DNA from: Pseudoxanthomonas sp. PXM03
GTDB taxonomy: Bacteria; Pseudomonadota; Gammaproteobacteria; Xanthomonadales; Xanthomonadaceae
DNA: 64,000 bases
Direction: 5' to 3'
Assembly (NCBI RefSeq): GCF_014852005.1
Contig: NZ_JACVAU010000002.1
Span: forward strand, 496,001-560,000
A model generated the notes under the pieces. It searched no databases and was not told the DNA's origin. It saw only the letters and a list, made by a program, of their open reading frames with translations. Each line of letters begins with the position of its first letter. The first letter of the stretch is position 1. Shown here piece after piece: positions 30,278 through 49,098 of this stretch. The position numbers were made by a program, and so were the translations under genes.

Positions 30278-30931
30278 TCAACCCTTGCTTGCCGGACGGA
30301 CGATCACGTCGCCACCCGGCGCACCCGGCACGGCGCCGCGGACGGCGATCAGGCCGCGCTCGGCGTCCACGCGGACGACTTCCAGGTTCTGCGTGCTCTG
30401 CTGCGCGGCACCCATGTGGCCGGACATCTTCTTGCCCGGGAACACGCGGCCCGGCGTCTGGCGCTGACCCAGCGAACCCGGCGCGCGATGCGACAGCGAG
30501 TTACCGTGGGTGGCATCACCCATGCGGAAGTTCCAGCGCTTGATGGTGCCCTGGAAGCCCTTGCCCTTGGTGACGCCCTGGACGTCGACGATCTGGCCGA
30601 CTTCAAAGATGTCGGCCTTGATCTCGCCGCCGACACTGAAGTCGCCCAGCTTGTCGGCTTCCACGCGCAGCTCCCACAGACCACGACCGGCTTCGACCTT
30701 GGCCTTGGCCAGGTGACCGGCGACAGGCTTGGTGATCAGCGAGGCGCGACGGGTGCCCACGGCAACCTGCACCGCGCTGTAGCCATCGACTTCGGGGGTC
30801 TTGATCTGGGTGATGCGGTTCGGGGTTGCTTCGATCAGCGTCACCGGAATGGACTTGCCGTCCTCGGTGAACACCCGGGTCATGCCAGCCTTGCGGCCGA
30901 CAAGACCCAACGAATATTTCTTCGCGGTCAT
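30278..30931 (-). CDS. rplC: 50S ribosomal protein L3
   Basis: Early-assembly protein near the peptidyl-transferase centre. 217 residues; [24 protein letters not shown] start and the GTIKRWNF...[19 protein letters not shown] loop with the glutamine that is methylated in E. coli (context [10 protein letters not shown]). Confidence 0.98.
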   Translation of the reverse strand: MTAKKYSLGLVGRKAGMTRVFTEDGKSIPVTLIEATPNRITQIKTPEVDGYSAVQVAVGTRRASLITKPVAGHLAKAKVEAGRGLWELRVEADKLGDFSVGGEIKADIFEVGQIVDVQGVTKGKGFQGTIKRWNFRMGDATHGNSLSHRAPGSLGQRQTPGRVFPGKKMSGHMGAAQQSTQNLEVVRVDAERGLIAVRGAVPGAPGGDVIVRPASKG

Positions 30932-30942
30932 GGTCGTTGGCC

Positions 30943-31254
30943 TCAGGTCAGCTTGATCTGGACGTCGACGCCAGCCGCCAGCTCGAGCTTCATCAGCGCG
31001 TCCACGGTCTTGTCGTTGGGGTCGACGATGTCGAGCACGCGCTTGTGCGTGCGGGTTTCGTACTGGTCACGCGCGTCCTTGTCGACGTGCGGGGAAACCA
31101 GGATGGTGTAACGCTCGATCTTGGTCGGCAGCGGGATCGGGCCGCGCACTTGCGCGCCGGTCCGCTTTGCCGTCTCGACGATCTCGCTGGCCGAGCGGTC
31201 GATCAGACGATGATCGTACGCCTTGAGCCGGATTCGGATCTTTTGGTCCGCCAT
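30943..31254 (-). CDS. rpsJ: 30S ribosomal protein S10 (NusE)
   Basis: Small-subunit protein and NusB partner in antitermination. 103 residues, [19 protein letters not shown] start. First gene of the S10 operon. ATG 31254 follows GAAGGAAATTCC. It is preceded by a ~180-base leader starting at a strong promoter. Confidence 0.98.
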   Translation of the reverse strand: MADQKIRIRLKAYDHRLIDRSASEIVETAKRTGAQVRGPIPLPTKIERYTILVSPHVDKDARDQYETRTHKRVLDIVDPNDKTVDALMKLELAAGVDVQIKLT

Positions 31255-31394
31255 GACGGAATTTCCTTCGTTAAAGAGCGACGGGCGCGGCCTCTGGGAT
31301 GCCTTGCCCCGGTTAGTCCAAGCTGTTCCAGTTCCCCACCGGCCGCGTGGACTCCACGGACGGGCAGCACCGGAATCGGCTGGGGATTCTTCCT

Positions 31395-31428
31395 GAAAAA
31401 CTAGGCAGGCCGGTAAACCGGCCCGCCC
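31395..31428 (-). terminator. 5' leader hairpin with U-tract (attenuator-like) of the S10 operon
   Basis: On the minus strand, arms GGCGGGCCGG and CCGGCCTGCC enclose TTTA and are followed by TAGTTTTTC. The predicted transcription start is about 31431, so the hairpin forms within the first few bases of the message. It could stop transcription early or protect the 5' end. Confidence 0.65.
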
Positions 31429-31437
31429 AGACATGAA

Positions 31438-31466
31438 AGTATAGAGCGCGTGACATATCCCGTCAA
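31438..31466 (-). promoter_or_regulatory. Sigma-70 promoter of the S10 operon
   Basis: TTGACG (31461-31466), exactly 17 bases, then TATACT (31438-31443) on the minus strand; 10 of 12 positions match consensus. It lies about 190 bases upstream of rpsJ. Confidence 0.85.
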
Positions 31467-31536
31467 CAACCGGGATACCCTGCCCGACCCGAAGGCCCTG
31501 CAGGCAGGCACGCGACACTCCGTGTCTGGCGAACAC

Positions 31537-31559
31537 GAGGCGCTTCCTGCGCCTCTTTT
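31537..31559. terminator. Bidirectional-type hairpin upstream of the S10 promoter
   Basis: Arms GAGGCGC (31537-31543) and GCGCCTC (31549-31555) with TTTT after the second arm on the plus strand. A near-identical hairpin (GAGGCGC-ATCCT-GCGCCTCTTTTCG) stands upstream of the str-operon promoter at 36408-36426. On the minus strand its T-run is weaker (GTGTTC). Confidence 0.6.
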
Positions 31560-31710
31560 CGCGGTAGAACCAGCGGCCTCCCAGGGGGCGCTGGCGGATC
31601 ATGCGATTCCCATCCAGCCAAGCGGCTATCAAGGGGCGCGCATCATAGCGCAGGTCTTGCTGTTTTGCAGCATCCCATCGCATAAAACCATGGAATTTCT
31701 GCAAAAAAGA

Positions 31711-31732
31711 GGCGGACCGAGGTTCCGGTCCG
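31711..31732 (-). terminator. Terminator of the str operon (after tuf copy 1)
   Basis: GGCGGACC-centred hairpin (perfect arms, plus-strand 31711-31732) followed on the minus strand by TCTTTTTTGC. It closes the rpsL-rpsG-fusA-tuf unit. Just upstream, at 31794-31817, is a second hairpin (CCGGACGGGC/GCCCGTCCGG) with a weak CTTTGTC run. Confidence 0.85.
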
Positions 31733-31747
31733 CCCTTGTCGCTTCAT

Positions 31748-31787
31748 CGGGTCGCTGGATCCCCGCCTGCGCGGGGATGAGGACCCG
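31748..31787. repeat. REP-like nested palindrome
   Basis: Outer arms CGGGTC/GACCCG and inner arms ATCCCCGC/GCGGGGAT around CTGC. This is the widespread intergenic element that reads 'IPACAGM' or 'LDPRLRGDE' when translated. A second copy, inside the tuf repeat, lies at 49022-49061. Confidence 0.75.
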
Positions 31788-31824
31788 ACAAAGCCGGACG
31801 GGCAAGCCCGTCCGGGTCAGGACA

Positions 31825-33015
31825 TCACTTGATGATCTTGGCCACCACGCCGGCGCCGACGGTACGACCGCCTTCGCGGATCGCGAAACGCAGACCTTCG
31901 TCCATCGCCACCGGGTTGATCAGGGTGACCACCATCTTGATGTTGTCACCCGGCATCACCATTTCCACGCCTTCCGGCAGGGTCACGGCGCCCGTGATGT
32001 CGGTCGTGCGGAAGTAGAACTGCGGACGGTAACCCTTGAAGAACGGGGTGTGGCGGCCGCCTTCGTCCTTGCTCAGCACGTAGACTTCGGCTTCGAACTC
32101 GGTGTGCGGGGTGATCGAACCCGGCTTGGCCAGCACCTGGCCACGCTCCACGTCGTCACGCTTGGTGCCGCGCAGCAGCAGACCGGCGTTGTCGCCCGCC
32201 TGGCCCTGGTCCAGCAGCTTGCGGAACATTTCCACGCCCGTGACCGTGGTCTTCTGGGTCGGACGGATACCGACGATCTCGATTTCCTCGCCCACCTTGA
32301 TCACGCCGCGCTCGATACGGCCGGTCACCACGGTGCCGCGGCCCGAGATCGAGAACACGTCTTCCACCGGCATCAGGAACGGCTTGTCGACGTCACGCTC
32401 CGGGGTCGGGATCCAGGTGTCCAGCGCGTCCACCAGCTTCAGGATCGCCGGCACGCCGATCTCGCTCTGGTCGCCTTCCAGCGCCAGGCGGGCCGAGCCC
32501 GAGATGATCGGGGTGTCGTCGCCCGGGAACTCGTACTTGCTCAGCAGTTCGCGGACTTCCATCTCCACCAGCTCCAGCAGCTCGGCGTCGTCCACCATGT
32601 CGGCCTTGTTCAGGAACACGACGATGTACGGCACGCCGACCTGACGCGAGAGCAGGATGTGCTCGCGGGTCTGCGGCATCGGGCCGTCAGCGGCCGAGCA
32701 CACCAGGATCGCGCCGTCCATCTGGGCGGCACCGGTGATCATGTTCTTCACGTAGTCGGCGTGGCCCGGGCAATCCACGTGCGCGTAGTGGCGCGCGGCA
32801 GATTCGTATTCCACGTGCGCGGTCGAGATCGTGATGCCGCGCGCCTTCTCTTCCGGCGCCGCGTCGATCGCGTCATAGGCCTTGAACTCGCCACCGAAAC
32901 GCTCCGCGCCGATCTTCGTCAGCGCCGCCGTCAGCGTCGTCTTGCCGTGGTCAACGTGACCAATCGTGCCCACGTTCACGTGGGGCTTGGTGCGTTCGAA
33001 CTTACCCTTTGCCAT
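31825..33015 (-). CDS. tufA: Elongation factor Tu, copy in the str operon
   Basis: Delivers aminoacyl-tRNA to the ribosome as the GTP complex. 396 residues with GHVDHGKT (19-26), DCPGHADY, and NKAD (a variant of NKCD common in this family). The ATG at 33015 follows fusA by 100 bases, most of which is a repeat element. The nucleotide sequence is identical to the copy at 49099-50289, and the identity ends exactly at the start codon. Confidence 0.98.
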   Translation of the reverse strand: MAKGKFERTKPHVNVGTIGHVDHGKTTLTAALTKIGAERFGGEFKAYDAIDAAPEEKARGITISTAHVEYESAARHYAHVDCPGHADYVKNMITGAAQMDGAILVCSAADGPMPQTREHILLSRQVGVPYIVVFLNKADMVDDAELLELVEMEVRELLSKYEFPGDDTPIISGSARLALEGDQSEIGVPAILKLVDALDTWIPTPERDVDKPFLMPVEDVFSISGRGTVVTGRIERGVIKVGEEIEIVGIRPTQKTTVTGVEMFRKLLDQGQAGDNAGLLLRGTKRDDVERGQVLAKPGSITPHTEFEAEVYVLSKDEGGRHTPFFKGYRPQFYFRTTDITGAVTLPEGVEMVMPGDNIKMVVTLINPVAMDEGLRFAIREGGRTVGAGVVAKIIK

Positions 33016-33033
33016 TGTCTTTACCTCTGTGAT

Positions 33034-33115
33034 TCATGATTCGTGATTAGTGATTGGCTTGAAGCGGGATCCGTGTTCTTGCGAATCACGGATCCCGAAT
33101 CACCAATCACGGCTT
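33034..33115. repeat. Xanthomonad-type palindromic element between fusA and tuf
   Basis: Outer arms CGTGATTAGTGATT (33042-33055) and AATCACCAATCACG (33098-33111) are inverted with one mismatch. Inside them, GGGATCCGTG (33066-33075) pairs perfectly with CACGGATCCC (33087-33096). A sister element lies at 51868-51936. No gene fits in it. It overlaps the translation-initiation zone of tuf. Confidence 0.8.
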
Positions 33116-35206
<2,091 letters not shown>

Positions 35207-35381
35207 GACAGTCTCTCTTTTCTGATGGAGGGCCGGCGGGATGCCTGGGCCTTCCGTGGAGGGCGGATCTTCAGATGGCCGAATGCCGCCTTTCGGCGGC
35301 CTTCGGGGAGGAGCGCGGGAGCGCGCTCCAAGGGCACCTACATGGTGCCAAAGGCCCTTGTTCGCAAGGGCCCGGAGGCCG

Positions 35382-35849
35382 TTACCAGCGGTAGTGCGCG
35401 AACGCCTTGTTCGCTTCCGCCATGCGGTGGGTCTCTTCACGCTTCTTGATGGCGCCGCCGCGGTTCTCGGAGGCATCCAGCAGTTCGGCAGCCAGCTTGC
35501 GCGGCATGGAGTTCTCGCCGCGCTTGCGGGCGGACTCGATCAGCCAGCGCATCGCCAGGGCCATGCGGCGCGAGGAACGCACTTCGACCGGCACCTGGTA
35601 GGTGGCGCCACCGACGCGACGCGACTTCACTTCGACCGCCGGGGACACATTGTCCAGCGCCTTCTCGACCAGCTCGAGGGCATTGGGGTTCTTCTCGCCG
35701 ATGACGTCCATGGCACCGTAGACGATCTTCTCGGCAACGGACTTCTTGCCGCTCAGCATCACCATGTTGATGAAGCGGGCGATCGTCTGGCTGCCGTGCT
35801 TGGGATCCGGCAGGACTTCACGTTGGGGGGCAGAGCCTTTACGCGACAT
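35382..35849 (-). CDS. rpsG: 30S ribosomal protein S7
   Basis: Primary assembly protein of the 30S head; in E. coli the translational repressor of the str operon. 155 residues; [21 protein letters not shown] start and [14 protein letters not shown] end. 12 bases after rpsL. Confidence 0.98.
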   Translation of the reverse strand: MSRKGSAPQREVLPDPKHGSQTIARFINMVMLSGKKSVAEKIVYGAMDVIGEKNPNALELVEKALDNVSPAVEVKSRRVGGATYQVPVEVRSSRRMALAMRWLIESARKRGENSMPRKLAAELLDASENRGGAIKKREETHRMAEANKAFAHYRW

Positions 35850-35861
35850 GATTCTTTTTCC

Positions 35862-36236
35862 TTAAGCCTTGGGACGCTTGGCGCCGTACTTGGAACGGCC
35901 CTGGCGGCGCTTGGCGACGCCCGAGGCGTCGAGCGAACCGCGCACGGTGTGGTAGCGCACGCCCGGCAGATCCTTCACGCGGCCGCCGCGCACGAGCACC
36001 ACGGAGTGCTCCTGCAGGTTGTGGCCTTCACCGCCGATGTAGCTGATGATTTCTTCCTGGTTGGTCAGGCGCACCTTGGCGACCTTGCGAAGGGCCGAGT
36101 TGGGCTTCTTCGGGGTGGTCGTGTAGACGCGGGTGCACACGCCGCGACGCTGCGGGCAGTTGTCCAGCGCGGGCGACTGGCTCTTGTACGTGGGGGCCTG
36201 CCGCGGCTTGCGGACCAGCTGATTGACGGTTGCCAT
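35862..36236 (-). CDS. rpsL: 30S ribosomal protein S12
   Basis: Decoding-centre protein. 124 residues; K43 in [11 protein letters not shown] and K88 followed by D89 (GGRVKDLPG) are the wild-type, streptomycin-sensitive residues. First gene of the str operon, about 80 bases downstream of a strong promoter. Confidence 0.98.
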   Translation of the reverse strand: MATVNQLVRKPRQAPTYKSQSPALDNCPQRRGVCTRVYTTTPKKPNSALRKVAKVRLTNQEEIISYIGGEGHNLQEHSVVLVRGGRVKDLPGVRYHTVRGSLDASGVAKRRQGRSKYGAKRPKA

Positions 36237-36284
36237 AGTGGGTTCTTCGTGTGAAGGCCGGAGCCTTGTTTGACATGAAAACGA

Positions 36285-36307
36285 AGGCAGGCCGCAAGAC
36301 GGCCCAC
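36285..36307 (-). other. 5' leader hairpin of the str operon
   Basis: On the minus strand GGTGGGCCG pairs with CGGCCTGCC (one G-U pair), loop TCTTG, followed by TTCGTTTTC. It sits about 5 bases after the predicted start site, exactly as the S10-operon leader hairpin does, and the 3' arm CGGCCTGCCT is shared with it. Confidence 0.65.
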
Positions 36308-36318
36308 CTAGACGGAAA

Positions 36319-36348
36319 AGTATAGCCGGCAACTTGCCCGACCGTCAA
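36319..36348 (-). promoter_or_regulatory. Sigma-70 promoter of the str operon
   Basis: TTGACG (36343-36348), 18 bases, TATACT (36319-36324) on the minus strand. The same two hexamers serve the S10 operon. It lies 82 bases upstream of the rpsL ATG. Confidence 0.85.
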
Positions 36349-36401
36349 CGCGACGGCGGCAAGTGCCTGCCAACTGACTGCGATCCCGCCCATCCTGGGC
36401 C

Positions 36402-36430
36402 GAAAACGAGGCGCATCCTGCGCCTCTTTT
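36402..36430. terminator. Terminator between rpoC and the str-operon promoter
   Basis: GAGGCGC (36408-36414) and GCGCCTC (36420-36426), with GTTTTCGG after it on the minus strand and TTTTCG after it on the plus strand. It is 40-70 bases past the rpoC stop and should close the rpoBC transcript. Confidence 0.8.
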
Positions 36431-36470
36431 CGTGGTCTGGGACGGCCCGGAGGCCGTCGGGTAGTACGGT

Positions 36471-40703
<4,233 letters not shown>

Positions 40704-40795
40704 TTTGTTTCTCCGTCAGGAGGAATCTTTGTCGAGGGCGGGTTGACCGTGTTCGGAAGGCGCGGAGGCCGTTGAATGCCGCCGCGCCGTTGCGA

Positions 40796-44947
<4,152 letters not shown>

Positions 44948-45023
44948 GTGACTGTGCCTTTGGCAGCGTGGGGCGCGCGTCCGCGACCACACGGGGGACA
45001 TTCTTTCGAACGGGGGAATTTTC

Positions 45024-45080
45024 AGTTGGAAGTCGCTGGTATTGCCGGCACCAGCACGCCTTCTGCCGCTACTTCCAACT
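45024..45080 (-). other. Long hairpin between rplL and rpoB, possible RNase III site
   Basis: Perfect arms AGTTGGAAGT (45024-45033) and ACTTCCAACT (45071-45080) enclose a second small stem (CTGGT/ACCAG). In E. coli the rplL-rpoB spacer also carries an RNase III-cut hairpin; equivalence here is inferred from position and shape. Confidence 0.6.
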
Positions 45081-45121
45081 ACAAACTCGCGTTTACATCG
45101 CTACGTCTTGAAACGACCGAA

Positions 45122-45145
45122 GGCCAGGGGCTTTCGCCCCCGGCC
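45122..45145 (-). terminator. Attenuator-type hairpin after rplL
   Basis: On the minus strand GGCCGGGGGC-GAAA-GCCCCTGGCC (one G-U pair), then TTCGGTCGTTTC. A GNRA loop and 10-base stem make it very stable; the poor U-tract suits partial termination, as at the E. coli rplL-rpoB attenuator that sets the ratio of L7/L12 to beta. Confidence 0.65.
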
Positions 45146-45183
45146 TCGGGTTGTCGCCTGGGTGAACCGGCGACGGATACGAC

Positions 45184-45555
45184 TTACTTGACTTCGACGC
45201 TCGCACCAGCGGCTTCGAGGTCCTTCTTGAACTTCTCGGCATCTTCCTTCGACACGCCTTCCTTCAGCACGCCGCCGGCCTCAGTGAGGTCCTTGGCTTC
45301 CTTCAGGCCCAGGCCGGTGATGGCGCGGACAGCCTTGATGACGTCGACCTTCTTGGCACCGGCGTCCTTCAGGACGATGGTGAACTCGGTCTGCTCTTCG
45401 ACCGGGGCGGCGGCGGCGGCCGGACCGGCAGCGGCGACGACCGGGGCGGCGGCGGAGACGCCGAACTTCTCTTCGATGGCCTTGACCAGCTCCATCACTT
45501 CCATCAGGGTCTTGCCGGCAATGGCGTCGACGATCTGTTCGTTGGAAAGGGACAT
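45184..45555 (-). CDS. rplL: 50S ribosomal protein L7/L12
   Basis: Multi-copy stalk protein recruiting translation GTPases. 123 residues: N-terminal dimerisation helices, an alanine-rich hinge (about 38-52) and the C-domain with [21 protein letters not shown]. 60 bases after rplJ. Confidence 0.98.
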   Translation of the reverse strand: MSLSNEQIVDAIAGKTLMEVMELVKAIEEKFGVSAAAPVVAAAGPAAAAAPVEEQTEFTIVLKDAGAKKVDVIKAVRAITGLGLKEAKDLTEAGGVLKEGVSKEDAEKFKKDLEAAGASVEVK

Positions 45556-45615
45556 TGTGTTTACCTTTGGAAATTATCTGGGATTAGGGTTCGTAGAACC
45601 GTAAAGACGTCGAAC

Positions 45616-46152
45616 TCAGGCTTCAGCCGGGGCTTCCGCGACGGCTTCCGCCGGCGCTTCGCCACCACCCTGCTTGTCGGCCACGGCCTTGACGGCACGG
45701 GCGAACATCGCGGCGGGTTCGGCCAGAACGCGGGCCAGCATGGCCAGCGCCTGATCGCGGGTCGGCAGCGACGCCAGGACTTCAACATGGCTGGCCGGAT
45801 ACAGCTGGCCACCCACGGAGACGACCTTCGGCTGCAGCTTGTCGTTGCCCTTGGCGAATTCCTTGATCAGGCGACCGGCAGCGCCGGGCTCCTCGGTCGA
45901 AAACGCATACAGCAGCGGACCGACGAGCTTGTCCTGGACAACCTCGAACTCGGTACCGGCCACGGCACGCACGGCCAACGTGTTCTTGACAACTTTCAAG
46001 TACACGCCGGTCTCGCGGGCCTTCTTGCGCATCGCGGTCATCTGACTGACCGTGGTGCCTGCGTATTCGGCGGCGACCAGGGAGTGCGCCTTGGCGGCGA
46101 CGTCTGCCAGTTCGGCGACTACTTCTTGCTTCTGGGACAGATTGAGAGCCAT
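45616..46152 (-). CDS. rplJ: 50S ribosomal protein L10
   Basis: Stalk base that binds L7/L12 and represses its own operon through the leader RNA. 178 residues; [19 protein letters not shown] start and an alanine/glutamate-rich tail. The leader at 46153-46521 holds the expected control sequence. Confidence 0.98.
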   Translation of the reverse strand: MALNLSQKQEVVAELADVAAKAHSLVAAEYAGTTVSQMTAMRKKARETGVYLKVVKNTLAVRAVAGTEFEVVQDKLVGPLLYAFSTEEPGAAGRLIKEFAKGNDKLQPKVVSVGGQLYPASHVEVLASLPTRDQALAMLARVLAEPAAMFARAVKAVADKQGGGEAPAEAVAEAPAEA

Positions 46153-46521
46153 ACACTCCTCACTAATTGACTCCGCTTGCGGCTCCTGCCGCTCGCGGTC
46201 CTGGACGGCATCCGTCCTGGATGCCGGGGACGCAGAGGTCCCGGCGGTGGCCTGTCTGACTGGCGACCTCGCGGTCGGACTCCAGAAAACTTCCAGAAGG
46301 CGGCACCATCTACGCAGGCGCATTCCCGGGGGAATGGATTAAGCGATCCCGCTAGCCACGACGGCGATTCCCTGCCAACACGAGCCTCCGTGCCCGTCGT
46401 CATGGCGCGCTGACCGCACCTGCGGTCTTTGACGGCTGTCGCTTGCACCGTTATCCGGCCTGGGCGACTGCCCTCAAAATTCGTTGCGCCCTGCCCCGCC
46501 TCGCGGGACAGGGTGATGCGA
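46153..46521 (-). promoter_or_regulatory. rplJ leader with L10-binding element
   Basis: 369 bases without a gene between rplA and rplJ. On the minus strand 46301-46349 contains CGCTTAATCC and CCTGCGTAGATGGTG around a GGAATG/CATTCC hairpin; these are the conserved blocks of the E. coli rplJ leader bound by the L10(L12)4 complex. A candidate promoter, TTGAGG-16-GATAAC (46472-46477 / 46450-46455), lies upstream. A second structured part (46200-46245, GGGACC/GGTCCC type pairs) lies nearer rplJ. Confidence 0.85.
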
Positions 46522-47220
46522 TTACTTCAGGGACAGCGAGGACTGGTCCACGGTCACGCCGGGGCCCATGGTCGAACTGACCGAGATTTTCTGCAGGTAC
46601 TGGCCCTTGGAGGTGGCCGGCTTGGCCTTCACCAAGTCGATCAGCAGCGCCTGCAGGTTCGACTTCAGCGCTTCGTCGTCGAAGCTGGCCTTGCCGATGG
46701 TGCAGTGGATGATGCCGGCCTTGTCGGTGCGGTAGCGCACCTGGCCCGACTTGGCGTTCTTCACCGCCTCGGCCGGGTTCGGCGACACGGTGCCGACCTT
46801 CGGGTTCGGCATCAGGCCGCGCGGGCCCAGGACCGTACCCAGCTTGCCGACCACGCGCATCGCGTCCGGCGTGGCGATGACCACGTCGTAGTTGATGTCG
46901 CCGGCCAGCATCTTCTCGGCCAGGTCGTCCATGCCAACGGCTTCGGCGCCGGCAGCGGCGGCTTCGTCAGCCTTGGCGCCGGCCGGGGCGAACACCGCCA
47001 CGCGGACCGACTTGCCGGTACCGGCCGGCAGCACGGTGGAGCCGCGCACCTGCTGGTCGGACTTCTTGGCATCCACGCCGAGGCGCACGGCAACGTCGAC
47101 GGACTCGACGAACTTCGCCTTGGTGGCGGTCTTGACGATCTTCAGGGCCTCGTCAATGGCGTACGCCTTGCCGGGCGTCACGGCGGCCAGGATGGCCTTC
47201 TGTCGCTTGTTCTGTGCCAT
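46522..47220 (-). CDS. rplA: 50S ribosomal protein L1
   Basis: L1 stalk protein; in E. coli it represses rplK-rplA translation. 232 residues with the L1 signature [27 protein letters not shown]. Three bases after rplK. Confidence 0.98.
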   Translation of the reverse strand: MAQNKRQKAILAAVTPGKAYAIDEALKIVKTATKAKFVESVDVAVRLGVDAKKSDQQVRGSTVLPAGTGKSVRVAVFAPAGAKADEAAAAGAEAVGMDDLAEKMLAGDINYDVVIATPDAMRVVGKLGTVLGPRGLMPNPKVGTVSPNPAEAVKNAKSGQVRYRTDKAGIIHCTIGKASFDDEALKSNLQALLIDLVKAKPATSKGQYLQKISVSSTMGPGVTVDQSSLSLK

Positions 47221-47223
47221 CTC

Positions 47224-47652
47224 TTAACCCTCTACCGTCAGGCCCATGGAGCGGGCGGAACCCGCAATCGTACGCACCGCAGCGTCCAGGTCGGCCGCGG
47301 TCAGGTCGGGTTCTTTCGCCTTGGCGATGTCCTCGAGCTGCTTGCGGGTGACCTTGCCCACCTTCTCGGTGTTCGGGCGCTTGGAGCCGGACGTGATGCC
47401 GACGGCCTTCTTCAGCAGGATCGACGCCGGGGGCGTCTTCGTGATGAAGGTGAAGGTACGGTCGGAATAGGCCGTGATGACCACCGGAATCGGCAGACCC
47501 GGCTCCAGCTTCTGCGTGGCGGCATTGAACGCCTTGCAGAATTCCATGATGTTCAGGCCACGCTGACCCAGCGCAGGACCGACCGGCGGCGAGGGGTTGG
47601 CCTGACCGGCCTTCACCTGCAGCTTGATGTAACCGACAACTTTCTTTGCCAT
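47224..47652 (-). CDS. rplK: 50S ribosomal protein L11
   Basis: GTPase-centre protein needed for RelA activation. 142 residues; [23 protein letters not shown]-domain proline switch and the C-domain [12 protein letters not shown]. First gene after a 200-base spacer with its own candidate promoter. Confidence 0.98.
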   Translation of the reverse strand: MAKKVVGYIKLQVKAGQANPSPPVGPALGQRGLNIMEFCKAFNAATQKLEPGLPIPVVITAYSDRTFTFITKTPPASILLKKAVGITSGSKRPNTEKVGKVTRKQLEDIAKAKEPDLTAADLDAAVRTIAGSARSMGLTVEG

Positions 47653-47803
47653 GTGAGTACTCTCCGGGTGCTAGCGCCTGGTGTCAGGCTCCCCATCGGA
47701 CCGGGAAAATCACGCGTCCCGGCATCGCGTTTTCTTGAACGCACCAACGGCCGCCCGAAGGCGGCCATAGTTCCCGCCCGGCATCGCCATCAGGGAGCCG
47801 CGC

Positions 47804-47809
47804 AGTATA
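47804..47809 (-). promoter_or_regulatory. Candidate -10 element upstream of rplK
   Basis: TATACT preceded by TGA on the minus strand (TGATATACT), about 150 bases before rplK. No good -35 lies at 17 bases, so it would rely on the extended -10-like context. A stable hairpin (GGCCGCC/GGCGGCC, about 47749-47766) follows in the leader. Confidence 0.5.
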
Positions 47810-47852
47810 TCAGGGTTTCACGGGACCGGCTGAATGCGCCGGACCTGCGGGA

Positions 47853-48410
47853 TCAGGCCTTCTCGACCTGCCCGAACTCCAGCTCCACCGGGGTGGAACG
47901 GCCGAAGATCAGCACCGCCACGCGCAGGCGGCTCTTCTCGTAGTTGACTTCCTCGACCACGCCGTTGAAATCGTTGAACGGGCCGTCGGTAACGCGAACC
48001 ATCTCGCCGGGCTCGAACAGAACCTTGGGCCGGGGCTTCTCGACGCCTTCCTGGACGCGGTCGAGGATGGCGGCGGCCTCCTCGTCACGGATCGGCAGCG
48101 GACGGTCAGCGGTGCCACCAATGAAGCCGAGCACCTTGGACGTGTCCTTCACCAGGTGCCAGCTTTCGTTGTCCATGCGCGGGATGCCACCCTCGTCGTG
48201 GGTCTCGATCTGGACCAGTACATAACCAGGGAAGAACTTGCGCTCGGAACGGCGCTTCTGGCCGGAGCGCATTTCCACGACCTCTTCGGTCGGGACCAGC
48301 ACGTCGCCGAACTTCTCCTGCATGCCGTCGCGGACGATGCGGTCGCGCAGGGCCTGGGCTACCGACTTCTCGAAGCCAGAATAAGCATGGACGACATACC
48401 AGCGCTTCAC
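47853..48410 (-). CDS. nusG: Transcription elongation/antitermination factor NusG
   Basis: Couples RNA polymerase to ribosomes or Rho. 185 residues: NGN domain (about 1-125, [17 protein letters not shown]) and C-terminal KOW domain ([18 protein letters not shown]). I use the GTG at 48410: GAGGAG lies at normal distance before it, and the result equals the usual NusG start. A TTG at 48434 would place that ribosome site inside the gene. 13 bases after secE. Confidence 0.96.
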   Translation of the reverse strand: MKRWYVVHAYSGFEKSVAQALRDRIVRDGMQEKFGDVLVPTEEVVEMRSGQKRRSERKFFPGYVLVQIETHDEGGIPRMDNESWHLVKDTSKVLGFIGGTADRPLPIRDEEAAAILDRVQEGVEKPRPKVLFEPGEMVRVTDGPFNDFNGVVEEVNYEKSRLRVAVLIFGRSTPVELEFGQVEKA

Positions 48411-48423
48411 TGAGCGACTCTCC

Positions 48424-48813
48424 TCAACGGCCAAAATTCAGAAACCATTCGATCAGCGCCTGGATGGCGAAGTCGAAACCGGCCAGGATCAGGCTGAGCA
48501 CGATCACCACGATGATCACCACCCACGTCGTGCGGGTAGCCTCTTCGCGGGTCGGCCACACGACCTTGCGCAACTCGAAGCGAGATTCCGCCAGGAACTC
48601 GCGCGTGTCACGGCCCTTGCCCGTCTGCAGGAATACCAGCGCACCCAGCACCAGGCCGGCAACGACCGCCAGCGAACGCAGCGGCGTGGCCCACTGGCCA
48701 TTGAACCACCACCATGCGACCAGGCCGCCCACAACCAGCGCCAACGCCAGGACGTACTTGGCGATGTCGGCTGCAGGCGTGCCGGCTTTGGATTGTTCGA
48801 CCTTGCTGTTCAA
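48424..48813 (-). CDS. secE: Preprotein translocase subunit SecE
   Basis: Clamps SecY in the translocon. 129 residues with three membrane segments (about 18-37, 45-64, 94-126) like the E. coli protein and the conserved amphipathic [21 protein letters not shown] before the last one. The only start compatible with the N-terminus is TTG at 48813 (MNSKVEQSK); no strong ribosome site is seen, so low initiation is likely. Confidence 0.94.
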   Translation of the reverse strand: MNSKVEQSKAGTPAADIAKYVLALALVVGGLVAWWWFNGQWATPLRSLAVVAGLVLGALVFLQTGKGRDTREFLAESRFELRKVVWPTREEATRTTWVVIIVVIVLSLILAGFDFAIQALIEWFLNFGR

Positions 48814-48874
48814 GTCAGTTGTCGCTCTTTGCTCTGGAGGAGTACCGGGGATCCGGACTCCGCGGGGAAGGAAG

Positions 48875-48950
<76 letters not shown>

Positions 48951-49021
48951 ATCGATTTGCTACAACCTTCCCTTAGACGGCGAAGGCGGACCGAGGTTCC
49001 GGTCCGCCCTTGTCGCTTCAT

Positions 49022-49061
49022 CGGGTCGCTGGATCCCCGCCTGCGCGGGGATGAGGACCCG
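49022..49061. repeat. REP-like nested palindrome, second copy
   Basis: Same sequence as 31748-31787, carried by the tuf repeat: outer CGGGTC/GACCCG and inner ATCCCCGC/GCGGGGAT arms. Confidence 0.75.
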
Positions 49062-49098
49062 ACAAAGCCGGACGGGCAAGCCCGTCCGGGTCAGGACA

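Larger units (their letters stand above)
31255..31824 (-). other. S10-operon leader and tuf terminator region
   Basis: 570 bases without a gene. On the minus strand in order: two hairpins and a palindrome after tuf (31711-31817), a further hairpin with GAGGCGC/GCGCCTC arms (31537-31555), the rpsJ promoter (31438-31466), a hairpin with a T-run right after the start site (31395-31427), and about 140 bases of untranslated leader before rpsJ. Confidence 0.8.
31710..33015 (-). repeat. Direct repeat, copy 1: tuf gene plus 3' flank
   Basis: A 1,306-base block apparently identical to 48984-50289 (constant offset 17,274). It runs from the start codon of tuf to the base of a terminator hairpin 115 bases past the stop. 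Outside these limits the flanks differ at once. Confidence 0.93.

Noticed and set aside
35862-36236. Streptomycin-resistance substitutions in S12
   Set aside because: K43 and K88 are wild type.
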